Assembly: GCA_963682175.1 (NCBI GenBank)
Contig: OY821777.1
Coordinates: 3,799,501 to 3,863,500 of the forward strand
DNA length: 64,000 bases
From: Triglochin maritima
Lineage: Eukaryota > Streptophyta > Magnoliopsida > Alismatales > Juncaginaceae
Reading direction: 5' to 3'
Shown here: piece after piece, positions 10,201 to 21,431 of the stretch
How positions within the stretch are numbered: the stretch's first letter is position 1
How the letters are laid out: every line of letters begins with the position of its first letter
The notes under the pieces: generated by a model
What the model was told of the DNA's origin: nothing
The model's database searches: none
Seen by the model: the letters and a program-made list of their open reading frames with translations, nothing else
Position numbers and translations under genes: made by a program

Positions 10201-11145
10201 AAGGAGATGAAGCATATAGATGATCTCAAACTGAAGCTTCACGGGGAGTTTGAGATGAAAGACCTCGGGAGTGCAAAGAAGATACTCGGTATGGAGATCT
10301 CCAGGGATACCGAGAGAGGTGAAATTCTGCTCACTCAAAGGAGTTATATCCGGAAGATACTCGAGAGGTACAATCTCGAGAATGCCAAGCAGGTGGCCAC
10401 ACCTATTAGTGCTCACTTCAAGCTCTCGTTGAAGTGCAGCCCCTCTACTGAAAAAGAAATGAGAGATATGGAGAGAGTTCCATATGCTAGTGCAGTCGGA
10501 TCCGTTATGTATGCTATGATCTGCACTAGGCCAGACATTTCACACGCAGTTAGCCTCGTGAGTCGTTATATGGCTAACCCAGGAAAAGAGCATTGGGAAG
10601 CGTTGAAGTGGTTGTTGAGGTACCTGAAAGGAACCATGGATGTTAGCTTGAAGTTCACCAAAGATGGAGCACAAAGGCAGGTGGAGGGGTACGTTGATTC
10701 AGATTATGCTGGAGATTTGGATAAGCGGATGTCCACAACAGGGTACGTGTTCACTTTGGGTGGAGGTCCAGTAAGTTGGAGATCGGTTCTCCAACATACT
10801 ACCGCGTTGTCTACAACGGAAGCGGAGTACATGGCTGTTGTCGATGCCGGGAAAGAAGCTATATGGTTGAAGGGTTTGGTTAGCTCTTTGGGGATGGAAC
10901 AAGAAGTGACCAAATTGCATTGCGATAGTCAAAGTGCAATTTATCTAGCCAAGGATCAGACGTTCCATTCAAGGACCAAACATATTGAAGTAAGGTACCA
11001 CAAGATCCGGGAGTGGATCGAAGAAGGGCAGGTTGTTCTCCAGAAAATCGACACGAGTGAGAATCCTGCAGATATGATGACTAAGGTCGTCAATCGGGAG
11101 AAGTTCGAGTTGTGCTTGAAGCTTCTCAATGTCCTCAGAAATTGA
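7216..11145 (+). CDS. Copia gag-pol polyprotein
   Basis: This frame encodes a 1309-residue polyprotein starting at the first ATG (MAEEARNF). In order it shows a Gag region (about 1-200), a zinc knuckle CX2CX4HX4C at 231-244, and a protease region with WILDTRASFHM near 287-297. The integrase follows, with the GAG-pre-integrase part (LWHMRLGHMS) and catalytic D482, D545 and E581 (35 residues between the last two). Reverse transcriptase has YVDD at 987-990, and RNase H has DSDYAGD and TEAEYMA. There are no stops or frameshifts over 3.9 kb. The one oddity is the protease active site: the family motif is D-(S/T)-G-A, and here residue 292 is Arg (codon AGA at 8089-8091) in place of Gly, which probably disables the protease. 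The frame is otherwise what a recently active element would have. Confidence 0.95.
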   Translation: MAEEARNFRVEKFTGKGNFSTWQRRVRALMSQTDGLLLTLDGIEKKPSKMTDEKWESLNLRAIGIIELCLSDDLLFEESAKTTAEYWKLLEERFMKKNLSNKLNLKRQLYMLRMKENTPFIEHLSVFNKLIADLTQLEDKMEDVDKAMLLLTSLPDSYENLVNTIIYGKDSLVLKEVKGTLISYDARRNSGSSSFEKGEGLIAAPERGRTSNKGRSNGRGRSKSKGKSFECFFCKKVGHMKRDCRAFNESLQKGKDGYNSASVVEEKNEVDVLTVCAAGIDKSSSGWILDTRASFHMCPDKEWFTSYEPLKGGIVVMGNDAPCTTVGIGSVQFKMFDGCIRTLTGVRHVPELKKNLISLGELDTLGWRWSGGDGKIKVTHGAMTVIKGTKVGNLYWMLGNAVAGKGAANVAQDEDNTALWHMRLGHMSEKGLCELHKQGLLKGVKSCKLDFCKYCVFGKQHRIRFKTAIHKTKEILEYVHSDVWGPAQVRSKGGAEYFVTFIDDFSRKVWVYFLKNKFEVFDKLKAWKAKVEKSTGKFVKYLRTDNGGEYTSREFASFCEKEGVTRHFTTPRSPEQNGVAERMNRTLCERARSMRLHANLSKDFWAEAVDLACYLVNISPSSALELKTPQEVWTGELFDYSRLRIFGCKAYALVDETQRSKLDSKSKECIFFGYDRAVKGYKLWDPVSKKVLLRSNVVFDETSLLKGLEEKEQQEVPMQDDEIEVGVTTSREESNQEVQQETIDSQVEEEAEQKSIAQGRQRRITKAPVRYGHDDASIAFALVTECGDPCTFEEAIEQEDRNKWMVAMTEEMESLHKNQTWELTELPKGKRAIGCKWIFRKKEGSSPMEEIKYKARLVAKGYAQKEGVDYNEIFSPVVKHTSIRVLLAMVAMDNMELEQMDVKTAFLHGHIEEEIYMKQPDGFITRGKEGQVCKLKKSLYGLKQSPRQWYKRFDLFMINNGFVRCDYDSCVYLRSLGDGTHVFLLLYVDDMLIAAKEMKHIDDLKLKLHGEFEMKDLGSAKKILGMEISRDTERGEILLTQRSYIRKILERYNLENAKQVATPISAHFKLSLKCSPSTEKEMRDMERVPYASAVGSVMYAMICTRPDISHAVSLVSRYMANPGKEHWEALKWLLRYLKGTMDVSLKFTKDGAQRQVEGYVDSDYAGDLDKRMSTTGYVFTLGGGPVSWRSVLQHTTALSTTEAEYMAVVDAGKEAIWLKGLVSSLGMEQEVTKLHCDSQSAIYLAKDQTFHSRTKHIEVRYHKIREWIEEGQVVLQKIDTSENPADMMTKVVNREKFELCLKLLNVLRN

Positions 11146-11239
11146 GAAGGAGAAGCGCTCCGGGGGGTAGCGCTAAAGGTGCTTCTAGGAAGCACAAAGG
11201 ATGCGGAGAAAAAGAAGGCTAAGGTAACAATTCAAAACC

Positions 11240-11249
11240 AAGGTGGAGA
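11240..11249 (+). other. Polypurine tract of copia element
   Basis: AAGGTGGAGA is followed by T and then the 3' LTR start at 11251. It is the usual priming site for plus-strand DNA synthesis. Confidence 0.85.
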
Positions 11250-11250
11250 T

Positions 11251-12258
11251 TGTTGGAATTTGGTTTATAATTGTTAATACAGGAAAACAGGGAGAAACGG
11301 TCGACCGGAACTTAAGTCACGGTCGACCGATTTACTCTAGGAGCCTGGAGGCTCGGAACAGATCGAGGAACGGTCGACCGGTTCGGGGAATTCGGTCGAC
11401 CGAAAACGGCCAGTAGATTTGGAGCTCGGATCTTTTGAAGAACGGTCGACCGGTGTTGGACACGCGGTCGACCGAATTCGTCCAGTAGCTTTTCAGCAGT
11501 GAAGAACGGTCGACCGGTGTTGGACACGCGGTCGACCGAATTCGTCCAGTAGCTTTTCAGCAGTACAGAACGGTCGACCGGTGTTGGACACGCGGTCGAC
11601 CGAATTCGTCCAGTAGCTTTTCAGCAGTACAGAACGGTCGATCGGTGTTGGACACGCGGTCGACCGAAATTGTCCAGGAGCTTCGAGCGTTGTTCAGCAG
11701 CGCGGAACGGTCGACCGGCAATGGGCGAGCGGTCGACCGAACGATGGCAGTTACGCGAACTAACCGAAGTTCGGTCGACCGATGGGTCATTCCGGTCGAC
11801 CGTTTTCAGACAGTTATGCACGATCTGAACTTTTCTTTGTACGATTTTAGCCTATTATAAATAGGATTTTCGCCCTAATCTTGTAATATAACACACAAAC
11901 TTTATTTCCTTGAGAGAGATTAGGCTAGAGAGAGATCTAGAGTGCTTTGGGAGACGCATTGCTTCCAAATCGTGTAATCTCGGAGACTTCTCTTGTTGGA
12001 GAAGAGCTTCAAGGAAAGGAAATCCGCAGGAGACCCCCCCAAGGACGTAGGCATCTTGCTGAACCTTGTAAAATCGCTTGTGTCGTGGTTTGCTTCAGGT
12101 GTGTTGATTGATTGCTTGTTATTTCCATCTTAATTGTGTTTACTTGTTGCATTGAGATTGGGAGAGGGTCAGAAGTTATATTTCCGCATTCAATATTTGT
12201 TTTTCGTGGTGCGTGTAATCCGTGTCGAGTTAGTGCATCGTAGATCCCCCTCCCAACA
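11251..12258 (+). repeat. 3' LTR of copia element, with paired palindrome array
   Basis: This copy has the same length as the 5' LTR and is offset by exactly 5073 bp. It repeats the eight-pair palindrome array at 11298-11802. One site here reads CGGTCGATCG. Differences from the 5' LTR cluster inside the tandem 64-bp units, which fits exchange between units as well as point mutation. Confidence 0.95.
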
Positions 12259-12344
12259 AATAGTACACTGCTCTATGCTTTTATGGTCGTGGGTTCGATG
12301 ACATGTATGCCATTAATATGATATTTTTTTTCTTCCAATATTAG

Positions 12345-12395
12345 GTTGTTGCTTGTCCACATGCACTTGGCTTGGCAACACCAACCACTGTTTTG
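12345..12395 (+). pseudogene. Isolated P1B-ATPase exon (CPx membrane motif)
   Basis: The 51 bases follow TTCCAATATTAG and precede GTAATT, so they are framed by an acceptor and a donor. They translate to VVACPHALGLATPTTVL. In heavy-metal P-type ATPases this is transmembrane helix 6, whose Cys-Pro-Cys (or variant) binds the metal; PAA1-type proteins normally read CPCALGLATPT. Here the second Cys is His, a two-base change. This exon belongs in the middle of a PAA1-like gene, yet it lies 660 bp upstream of that gene's first exon. A 34-bp copy of its start, with acceptor, recurs at 12442-12476. It looks like a piece moved by rearrangement, or part of a second, older gene copy. Confidence 0.75.
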
Positions 12396-12926
12396 GTAAT
12401 TTATCTAAAGCTTGTTTTCCCCACTTCGAAATCCACTTTCCCTTCCAATATTAGGTTGTTGCTTGTCCATGTGCACCAGGGCGTAAGTTGATGCCAACAT
12501 TGGCACCAACCGTCCCATGCACGATCTGAGTTATGAGGAGAACTTCAAATAGTACTCAGTACTTGTGATCTCGAGTTCTATTTGAACTATTGTTCTTCTG
12601 ACAAATCAGGTCGAGCGAAATATGAAGTGTTTCGCAATAAAAACCAAACTGACTGAACTCGGCACTGGTGATGTCGAGTTCTCTACACACTAAAAAAATC
12701 TGCCGCCGTCACGTGTTGGTAGCGGGTATAGTACGAAAAAAAATACTTCTAAACAAAGTTTATTTTGACAAATTGTTTAAAAAAATATTATTTTGAATTT
12801 TTTTTCTTAAAAAACCGTCATCAAATAATATATAAAATAAAAAATTACGGGTGTTAATGTTACCCCACCCCACCACAAGCTCCATCTACCAACTTTTGTA
12901 CTTCAATCCATGGCCCGTCGCCCCAT

Positions 12927-12950
12927 CCCTAAACCCTAAACCCTAAACCT
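12927..12950 (+). promoter_or_regulatory. Telo-box (three CCCTAAA repeats)
   Basis: Three CCCTAAA units followed by CCT lie 57 bp before the ATG at 13007. AAACCCTAA telo-boxes are common in plant promoters and 5' UTRs of nuclear genes and are bound by telomere-repeat-binding factors. Confidence 0.65.
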
Positions 12951-15900
12951 ACAAGAAAGAAGAGAACTAACAACCCAAAGCACAATTCATCCAACTTCCA
13001 CTTCCCATGAAGACGTCCATCCTCCCCACAATCCCCCTCCTGGCCCTCTCCAGGGTCCTCAAACCCTCCCCCAAACCCTTCCACCACTTCCTCCTCCGCC
13101 GTCACTTCCTCCTCCCCTCCGCCACCGATCTCCGCCATCCGACCCCCACCCACCGCCTCCTCACTGCCTTCCACCTCCACCCACTTCCGACACGCGGTCC
13201 ACTGAGTCCCGCGTGCTTCGCGACCTCGGCCGGGTCCGGCTCGGGCGGCGGGCGTGGGGTTGGGGGAGTGGAGGCGAAGTCGATCGCCGGGGAGGGGGAG
13301 GACGCCACGGGGTTCGGGGATGATGTTATTGTTCTCGACGTCGGGGTAAGGTGGTTTCGGTTTTTGGTTATGTTGTTTTTGAGAATGGAGTTTGTAGGTC
13401 TGAGTGATTGTTTGCAGGGGATGTTGTGCGGTGGATGCGCTGTCAGTGCGAAGCGTATCCTGGAAAGTCAGGTTTGTTTTGTTGCTTGTTTAGTTGTTTA
13501 CTTGCAGGATTTGATGCGGAGATAATTTTATTTTGGTTACTCTTTTTTTAGTTGGAACTGGAAGTGTATATATTCTGATTATTTTCTGGGACACGATGTT
13601 AATTAAAACATGATTCAATCAAGTGACTGCAAGTGTAATTAAAATTCAGTATAGTTCTTACTAGTCTTTTTTTAAAACTTAAATTAGCTGAACTTGAACT
13701 TAAGTTTCTCACACTGTTTTATTCAACATTAGCTTGATTCAACAACCCAGTGAGTCATCAAACGGAGACAACTATTTTAGAATGCACATGAAAATGTGGA
13801 TTTTTATGTGTTCAAAATGCAATAATGAATTATAGTTAGTTAACTAAAAGTCAGAGGATTAGATGTTCTTGTGTTTGTTTGCAATTTTTATAACCTTGAA
13901 AGGTTTTATTGTGCTATTGACGAGAAAAAAAGGGTTTATTGAGCTTGTTTACTCGTTTCTCTTCAATAAGTGTTTCGCACTTTGACTTGATCAGCACCTC
14001 TATATATTCCCATGCAAGCCTTAGACGATGGTTCATGCTTTTCATTGATTGTAATATGTTTTCCTTATATGACCAAACATCGACCTGCTAAAAGTACAAG
14101 CTTGTTGGGTTAGCTGATTAGAGAATCATTAATGTGACATCAACATGACAATATATAAATTGTAAAAATTGTAATTGTAGAAATAATAGCCCATTCTATA
14201 AAATTCAAAAGATGGTACTACTAAAGGACCATATCTCTCATGGCATACTGAACCGCTAAATTTAAGCATGACACTATGAATGTTAAAACTATAAAGGTAA
14301 CAACAAATTGAGCAAAATGACCAACAATATTGCATCACATCAAGATGTAGTGTTACAATAGTGGGAATGAGAAACATTCAAAGTTTATAGTTTATGTTCA
14401 AAATTCAAATTTTGGTTTAAAGCTCGTACTAAAGTAGGCTGGGAAGGAGTCAGAGTAAACTTCCTTTCAGAAAAAGGAGGCAGCTTGTAAGGGTGCGACA
14501 AAGGAGTAGGCAGCCAGTAGTGGTGGTGGGAGTGCAATGACGATGACTGTTTGGGTGGCGGTGGAAAAAAGATTAGGTTTAAAGCCTTCAACTTTTGCTT
14601 TCCTATCCCTTTTTTGTAGGTTAAAGATCAAATCCTTGAATGAATAGTTGATTAATGTTGAACCGCTTACTCAACCAAAAGTTTAAAACAAGCATTTGGC
14701 TGGTTGAACCTGCTGGAGCTGGAAACCCGAACACTGGGTTTTCTTTGGTTGAACTGGATGGGGGCAACAATTCAACCCATACATTGGGTTGAAGCTGTTT
14801 CAATGGACTTGTCCTGGCTGGATCTGAAAACTCTAGGCATTGGTGTATTGTGTTACTTGGGATGGATAAAATGAGACAAAGAATGGCCATTTTTTCCGGT
14901 TATTAACAGATCATGGTGACACTTGCTTATCTACTTCTGTACTGTTCTTGATAACTGTTATAATTGCATTTTTACTAGTTATCTTGTTTTAACTCTTCGT
15001 ATTATATTTTATTGGTTCATCCATCAATGAGTTTCACGTGCCAGAACTTGAGTCTTGATAAGTTTCACATCCAATCTATCTCACTAGTTTGATATTAAAG
15101 GCCTTGTTGTATCTTGTTTCTAACTCTTTGCATTTCATTTCATTCGTTGCGAATTGCGAAACAGCCTCAGGTGTCAACTGCTACCGTAAACCTTGCAACT
15201 GAGACTGCAGTAGTATGGGCCAACCCGGAGTTTAAAGTTTCAACAAACTGGCAACAACAGTTGGGAAAAGAACTTGCAAAGCACTTGGTTACCTGCGGGT
15301 TTAAGGCCAACATCCGAGGCATGCAATTGCATAAGTTGATAAAATACTGGAAATTTTGATGTATTTGAGATATTCTGGTTTTGAGTTGTCAACCAAATTG
15401 GTATTGTATATACCATACACGTTTTTCAATAATTACATGTATTTATTTTTTGACGACTAGGATAGTGTATTTATCAACAAAACAATCAATACACGCTGCC
15501 AATGTCCTTTGAAATTCAAAATATTTTCATTCAAATTAAACGGGTTCTAATAACTTGTAACACAATGTCAATATTTCATATTTTTTGACCGGACTGTTGT
15601 TCACTCATTGGCAGGTGAAGAGAAGAGTGTCGAAGAAAAGAGTCATAAAAGTGAAGAGGGTGCCTTTTGAAATTGAATTTTGGTGGTATGCACGGGCTCT
15701 ATTGGATTAACTATTCAGATAAAGTTCTGTTGTTTCTTCGTTGGAAGAGTAGATATTGATCTGTTGCTTCTCTTTCAATAGGTGGATCTTGGCAGTTCAT
15801 GTGACTACCGTGGTGGATGCTTACTTGATAGTGAATGGACAGTCTACTTCTTAGAAGATTTCATCTTAGCCATACTAGAGATTTGTTCCATTTGAAAAAT

Positions 15901-18900
15901 TCAAGTGTCTGTAATTTCTGTGTTGAATTGGTTGAGACTAGAAATGGTTCAGATTGACTTATATAGCTCCTGTTTAGCCTCTTTGGGTTGATTAGGTATA
16001 TAATGTTTGTATGAGGTTACATGCTTCCTCTTGTTCTCTTCCAGGTAGTACTGTTGTTTATTGATGATATCTGGTGGTAGTCCGATGTTCTTGAAAATAG
16101 CACCAATCCGGCATTTTGAAGCGATTCAATGTGTCAGAAAATGCAATTGAACTAATCTCTTGTAAAATCATGCAATTTGTAACTGATTGGAGTTTCATGG
16201 GGTAATCTTCTGATCAATGAAAATAGGTTTCTACTTTAAGTCTATATAAGAATTGTTAGTTTCCCTTCTGTTATTTTCTTTTATGCCTATTATCAATATC
16301 TATTTTGCTTCTAGGCCAACAGGTCCATCTTTTGAATTTTCGCACTATTTGGAAACTACAGTCAGATGTGATCTTTGATTTCTTTCATTTATATTGTAAT
16401 TTTCAGAAAGAGGCTGGTTTTGAGGCTTCTGTATATAGTTTTTCCTTGTATTGTTTTGTTTGTATGGTACAGAAGATGTCAAAACAATAATCAGGTTTTT
16501 TATTGCATTATAAGATGGTTTACTTTTTTTTCCAACAAAGTTTGCTATAAGTGATAATGTTAATTAGAGTGGGGAATGGAATTTTGGTGCCTAGGAGGGC
16601 TATGTTTGTGGTTTTGGAGTTCTAAGTTGCTTGGTGAGCAAATGGTACTCTTTCTAGCAAGAGATTTGTAGTGTTGTAGCTGAAATCTCTCAAATGGCAC
16701 TGGTCACATCATTAAAATAATTAGAAGTAAAGTTTGTCGATAGATGGCATCAGAATTTTACATAACTAAGGTTGTACCTAGTTCCTTCAGCTTTTGCTAC
16801 AGGGGAACTGACCATTACATACATTGGATGTTCAACTGTCAAAGGGTTTAAGTAACATCTTAATCTCCTGTCTATCAATGTAAAAAGTTCACTTTGTTGA
16901 CATTATAAACCAGGTGTGAATTTGAAATAAATTACTACTTGCACGGTCAATATATGTGACATATTTTAATCGATTTTGACATGTTTGGATGCCAAGACAC
17001 TGAGCCGAGCACTTACTTACCAAACACGGTACATATATAGCCATACCTGTGATCCTTCTTAGTTCTCACTTCTCAGGCCATATTTTGCCTCAGTAAAACT
17101 GCTCGGTATCCCAAGATTTCAGTATTGCCAAGATAAAATAAAAAATCCTACAATAATTTACAACTGTGATGCCATTTTCTTCTTCTAAAGACATTTATCC
17201 ATTTTTTCAGCAGTAATCTCATTAATAATGGACTTCTTATAGATTTCGCGGAAGTTGGCTTGTAGAAGCTCTTCCAAAAGAAGATGGATGAAAAAATTTC
17301 ACAGTTAAGACAAAGTGGTGAGCTCCTTGGGTTTGTTTTGGAGTAATAATAAGTTTTTTTCTTTCTTTCAGGCATGGAGTCATCATCAACCACTCCCAGA
17401 TATGGAAGAGTTTAGAAATCACTCTGTTGTTTATGTAGGTGTTGATAATACTTTGGCCGGAGTTATTTACTTTGAAGACAAGATCAGGGAGGACGCCTCT
17501 CATGTGGTACGTTCCCTAGTTGAGCGTGGGATAGGTGTGTATATGCTATCTGGAGACAAGAAAAGCATTGCTGAATATGTGGCAACTATGGTTGGAATCA
17601 ACAAGGGCAACGTAAAGTGTTCTGAAATACTTAACAGCTACTTATCTCTTGTTCTTTTTCGTATTGTCTTAAAGCAAATTTACTGATTCACGTGACGAAA
17701 AAGTGGGTATCATCTATTTTAATTTCTGTTTGTGTATTACAACAAGAAGAAAGCCTTTGATCCCAAACTAAAACTAGTTACGGTAGGCTAGAAATGAAAC
17801 TTATCAAGAATCATGGTTCCGGTGAGTGAATCACATTCTTCCACACTTCTTTCCAAAGCCAACTTCTTTGAAATATTCCAATCCCAAGTCTCTTTTAAGT
17901 TTTAACCGCTTCCTCCAAGTTAGTCTTGATCTACCTTTGCCTGTTTACTTTTTTTCTGCTCAACACTTAGCTCTTCATTTGTTCCTTTGCTGGTCGTCGT
18001 TGGATATGTCCAAGCCACCACAAGCAGTGTTGTTTTAAGCTTCTCCTTGATCAGGGACTACTCCAACCCTCTCTTGAATGTCCTCATTCCTAATATGATC
18101 CATCGGTGTACCTTCACACATCCAATGTATATGTCCACACAATTTCTATGTGTATAATCAATACATAAAACATCTGTCTCTTATCTTTCTGTCATGATAA
18201 TCATGACTCTGCATCTTTTGCTGATATTCACACATATTAAGCTATTCAAGTTTTTTTCATGTAAAGAAAACTTGGCCATTGTTTTAGTTATGATGAAGTG
18301 CAATTTACTAGATTAGTTATGACCTCCTCTGATGACTTTCGTCTTCCCCCTCTTATGTGTTATTTATTTCTTCTTTTCTCCCTTGGAAGAATAATTTAGA
18401 GAGGATTTAGAATAAATTGTTCTACTTTAGGGGATTATAAGTGATTAACTTATTTGTTCTACATAGTAAGATACAATGATAATCGTTTGTTTATTTTTGT
18501 TTTTCTTCTTCTATCTTTTCAATCATATTCTAAATTATTCAATGGTTTTAATCATTACAAATATGTCGGAATTAACGTTTTGTTGTGAGCGCTATACTAG
18601 GTTCATCAAAGCCATTAAACATTCATTACTCACGGTACTTATTTAGTTGCTCACAAAATCACCATAAAATTCAAGTAAAATCCTTAAAGATGTAGTAGTA
18701 TCTTACCATTTTAGATATAATCTTTATAATTCGATCCCCCTGTTATTCAATTTCGTTGCAGTAACTATTGGACCATATTTGCATATTTTCACTTCACTTC
18801 CAATTATTGTGTTACAGGTACTTTCAGGAGTCAAACCTGACGAGAAGAAGTTTGTTTGTGACCTTCAAAATGAGGAAAAAATGGTTGCAATGGTTGGTGA

Positions 18901-19556
18901 TGGCATTAATGATGCAGCTGCATTAGCTTCGGTGCATGTTGGTATTTCCATGGGGCAAGGTGTTGTGGCAGCTAGTGATGTATCTTCCATTGTACTCATG
19001 GGAAACAAGCTATCACAGGTGCGTATAATCTTGTTATCCTCTTCTTCTCTCCTTCTGGTGTGTGTTGAATTAATAAATATATACCGTCCTGCCTGCCCAG
19101 CTGACACTAAGTCCATTTAATTACGCCTTTTAGCCCTTTTGAGCCCCGTAGCCTGCAAAGACCTCTTGCAGATAAGTGTAGTAGGATTTGAATAAATTGA
19201 ATGCAAATAACATGCATGGTTGCACCTACCATTAGATTTCCTGTCTGAATTCCAATGACCTACTAAACGCAAATTTTAATGTAAATTCAAATGAAGCATC
19301 CAAAGTGTGATATGATTTCAAAATTCGGCTTCTTGGATATGTTATTTATAGTTTTGTGATTGTCTAAAGTACATGTGATGTATTGTCTGTATATTTTATT
19401 AAACTGTTTTTCGCTTATTTAATTAAAATTTTGATGATTTTCTTGCAGACTCATCATCTAATCGTTCAATTGGAACTTATTTTTATATATGGACATAACT
19501 TTTTTTTTGGGTTTTGACATTGATTTTAACCTATATCAAGGTTTGCATCCGCCTTG

Positions 19557-20530
19557 TGTTGAATATTGGCTTATATTTGTTAAGGAAACAAATCTAGGAT
19601 GAGTCGGTCGACCGGATGAGATCCGGTCTACCGACGCACAACCCAGGAAATTTCGGCGAAGACGGGTCGGTCTACCGAATTGGATTCGGTCCACCAAACC
19701 GAGGATTCCAGGTACTCCGTGTGCAGCTGTGATCGGACGACCGAATTGGATTCGGTCTACCGTCAAAGAACATGTGACACTTTGGAACAACGGGTTCGAT
19801 AAACCGTTGAGGAGATTTTTTGTGTTCCGAGAATCTAAAAGTGTGGACAATTTAGCACGGTCCACTGAGAGGTTCTCGGTCGACCGAAGGGTTGTTGAAG
19901 AATTCGTTAGTTCGTGAAAGAATCGTTCTCGCGGTCTACCGAGCCACGTGAGAAGCGTTCCCTCGGTCAACCGGGAAGGATTTGGTTAACTGAATCGGAA
20001 CAATAATCTCTCCTGTTGAAGCACGAACGGGCGACCGAATGAGCATCGGTCGGCCGTTCCGCACGAATAGTTCTGTTCGGTCTTGCTTAATTGTAGTTCG
20101 GTTTTTGAGTCTATAAAAGAGCTTGTTTGCTTTTAGTCTTATATCATATATTGCATACAACATTTATTTCCTTCATTGTGAGTTGAGAGATTAAGGTTAG
20201 AGATAGATCTAGAGTGATTTGAAGGACTTATTGTCTCCATATACTTGTAATCTCGGTTGCTTCTCTTGTTGGAGAAACGGAAGAAGGAAAGAAAACCCGC
20301 AAGAGACCCCCCAAGGACGTACGCACGTTGCCGAACCTTGTAAATCGCGTGTGTCGTGGTTGTTTCAGGTGTGCATTTGTGTTTGCTTGTTCATTTTTAT
20401 CTTGCTTGTGTTCTTGTTGCAATTGAGTTTGGGAGATGGTCCGAAGTTAATTCCGCAATCAATATTTGTTATTACGTGGTGTGTTTAATCCATGTTTCGT
20501 ATAAGTACATTGTTAGATCCCCACCCAAGA
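19557..20530 (+). mobile_element. Solo LTR (974 bp) in PAA1-like intron
   Basis: It starts TGTTGAATATTGG and ends CCCACCCAAGA (the expected CA is now GA). It is flanked by the 5-bp duplication CCTTG at 19552-19556 and 20531-20535. No internal region is present, so it arose by LTR-LTR recombination. Its R/U5 part resembles the complete copia LTRs, while its U3 is diverged and has palindrome pairs 19 bp apart. A TATA box TATAAAA is at 20112-20118. It lies in the intron before the last exon of the PAA1-like gene. Confidence 0.93.
19605..20056. repeat. Array of 19-bp-spaced CGGT-NN-ACCG palindrome pairs
   Basis: Pairs start at (19605, 19624), (19668, 19687), (19734, 19753), (19858, 19877), (19964, 19983) and (20028, 20047). 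Each is exactly 19 bp apart, leaving 9-bp spacers. An extra unpaired site is at 19932. Core centres vary (CGGTCGACCG, CGGTCTACCG, CGGTCAACCG, CGGGCGACCG), while the outer CGG...CCG is mostly kept. Confidence 0.9.
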
Positions 20531-21421
20531 CCTTGACCCTGTCAAGATTCTTTAAAGCAATTTCAAGTTGAAAATATTAAAATCTTCCTTACGTCCCAAC
20601 ATATGCTCAAATAATTGGTTACTGCTTATATTATCTTAAGATACAAAGAGAAAGGAGTTTTATAGGTTTTGTTAATATGTAAATACTTGATTTACTGCTA
20701 TGCTTTAGCTTCTCACTACGCATAGCTAGTTATAGGGGTCCAAACCAAAATAATCAATCCACTTTATATTTGTAATTAAGGACATCAGTCTGTCACTGAT
20801 TCATCAATGTGGAAATGGATTAGACTTGCGTGTATATATTATTTGTTTATTGTCTTTTTTAAATACACAAATCATGGCTCATGCTATATACAGGTCGATT
20901 ACGAAAAATTACTTATAAGATTCGTTATAACTTTCTATGCAGTGGAATTTTGTGTCTGAACTCTGAAGGCCCCTGAAGTTTTGATCTTACCAATAGCACT
21001 TTAAGCATTAAAGATAGTCTATTGGTTAACAAGTTGAATATGTGCAACTTGTGTTTTCTAACATAAATAGGATAAGGACTACCTATTTCTTTACAATTAC
21101 TTTTAACATACGTTAACAACCGCAAGTGTCAATACCGATTTTCAATTATGTTTTTGGCAACGGCGTTCACTTCGTTGCAGCTTTGTCAAGTGGAAATAAC
21201 TTTTTCAATATCTACACTTGTGTTGTTGCATCTGAACCATCTGATGGAACTAGTTGCAATGCAAACTTTTGGTAAACAATGATCAGCTCCTTTTCTGCAA
21301 CTGCCTGACTCTTATGCAAAGCTGCCTCTTCTTATTCAGCTTCAACGCAGAAAATAATTGCATTTTGAAGATGTAGTATTGACATTAGAAACTTAGTTGT
21401 CTTCTACAATAAAGAAAAGTT

Positions 21422-21431
<10 letters not shown>

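Larger units (their letters stand above)
6173..12263 (+). mobile_element. Complete Ty1/copia LTR retrotransposon with target duplications
   Basis: The element spans 6178-12258 and is flanked by the 5-bp duplication AATAG (6173-6177 and 12259-12263). Its two LTRs are 6178-7185 and 11251-12258, both 1008 bp, starting TGTTGG and ending CCAACA. The primer binding site TGGTATCAGAGC at 7188-7199 is the initiator-Met tRNA type usual for plant copia. A purine-rich tract AAGGTGGAGA precedes the 3' LTR at 11240-11249. By eye the LTRs differ at about eight of 1008 positions, mostly C/T or A/G changes, so the insertion is recent. The internal region holds one uninterrupted gag-pol frame. The order protease, integrase, RT, RNase H places it in Ty1/copia; similarity to the Tnt1/Tork group is likely but not proven. 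Confidence 0.97.
12264..13006. other. Intergenic stretch with displaced ATPase exon and PAA1-like promoter
   Basis: This stretch holds the isolated ATPase exon (12345-12395), a second partial copy of that exon's start near 12442-12476, AT-rich filler, and a telo-box motif shortly before the ATG at 13007. No other gene is seen. Confidence 0.6.

Noticed and set aside
15612..15700. Possible fourth exon of the PAA1-like gene after a GGCAG acceptor
   Set aside because: The Lys/Glu-rich translation does not resemble the family and hits a stop soon after.
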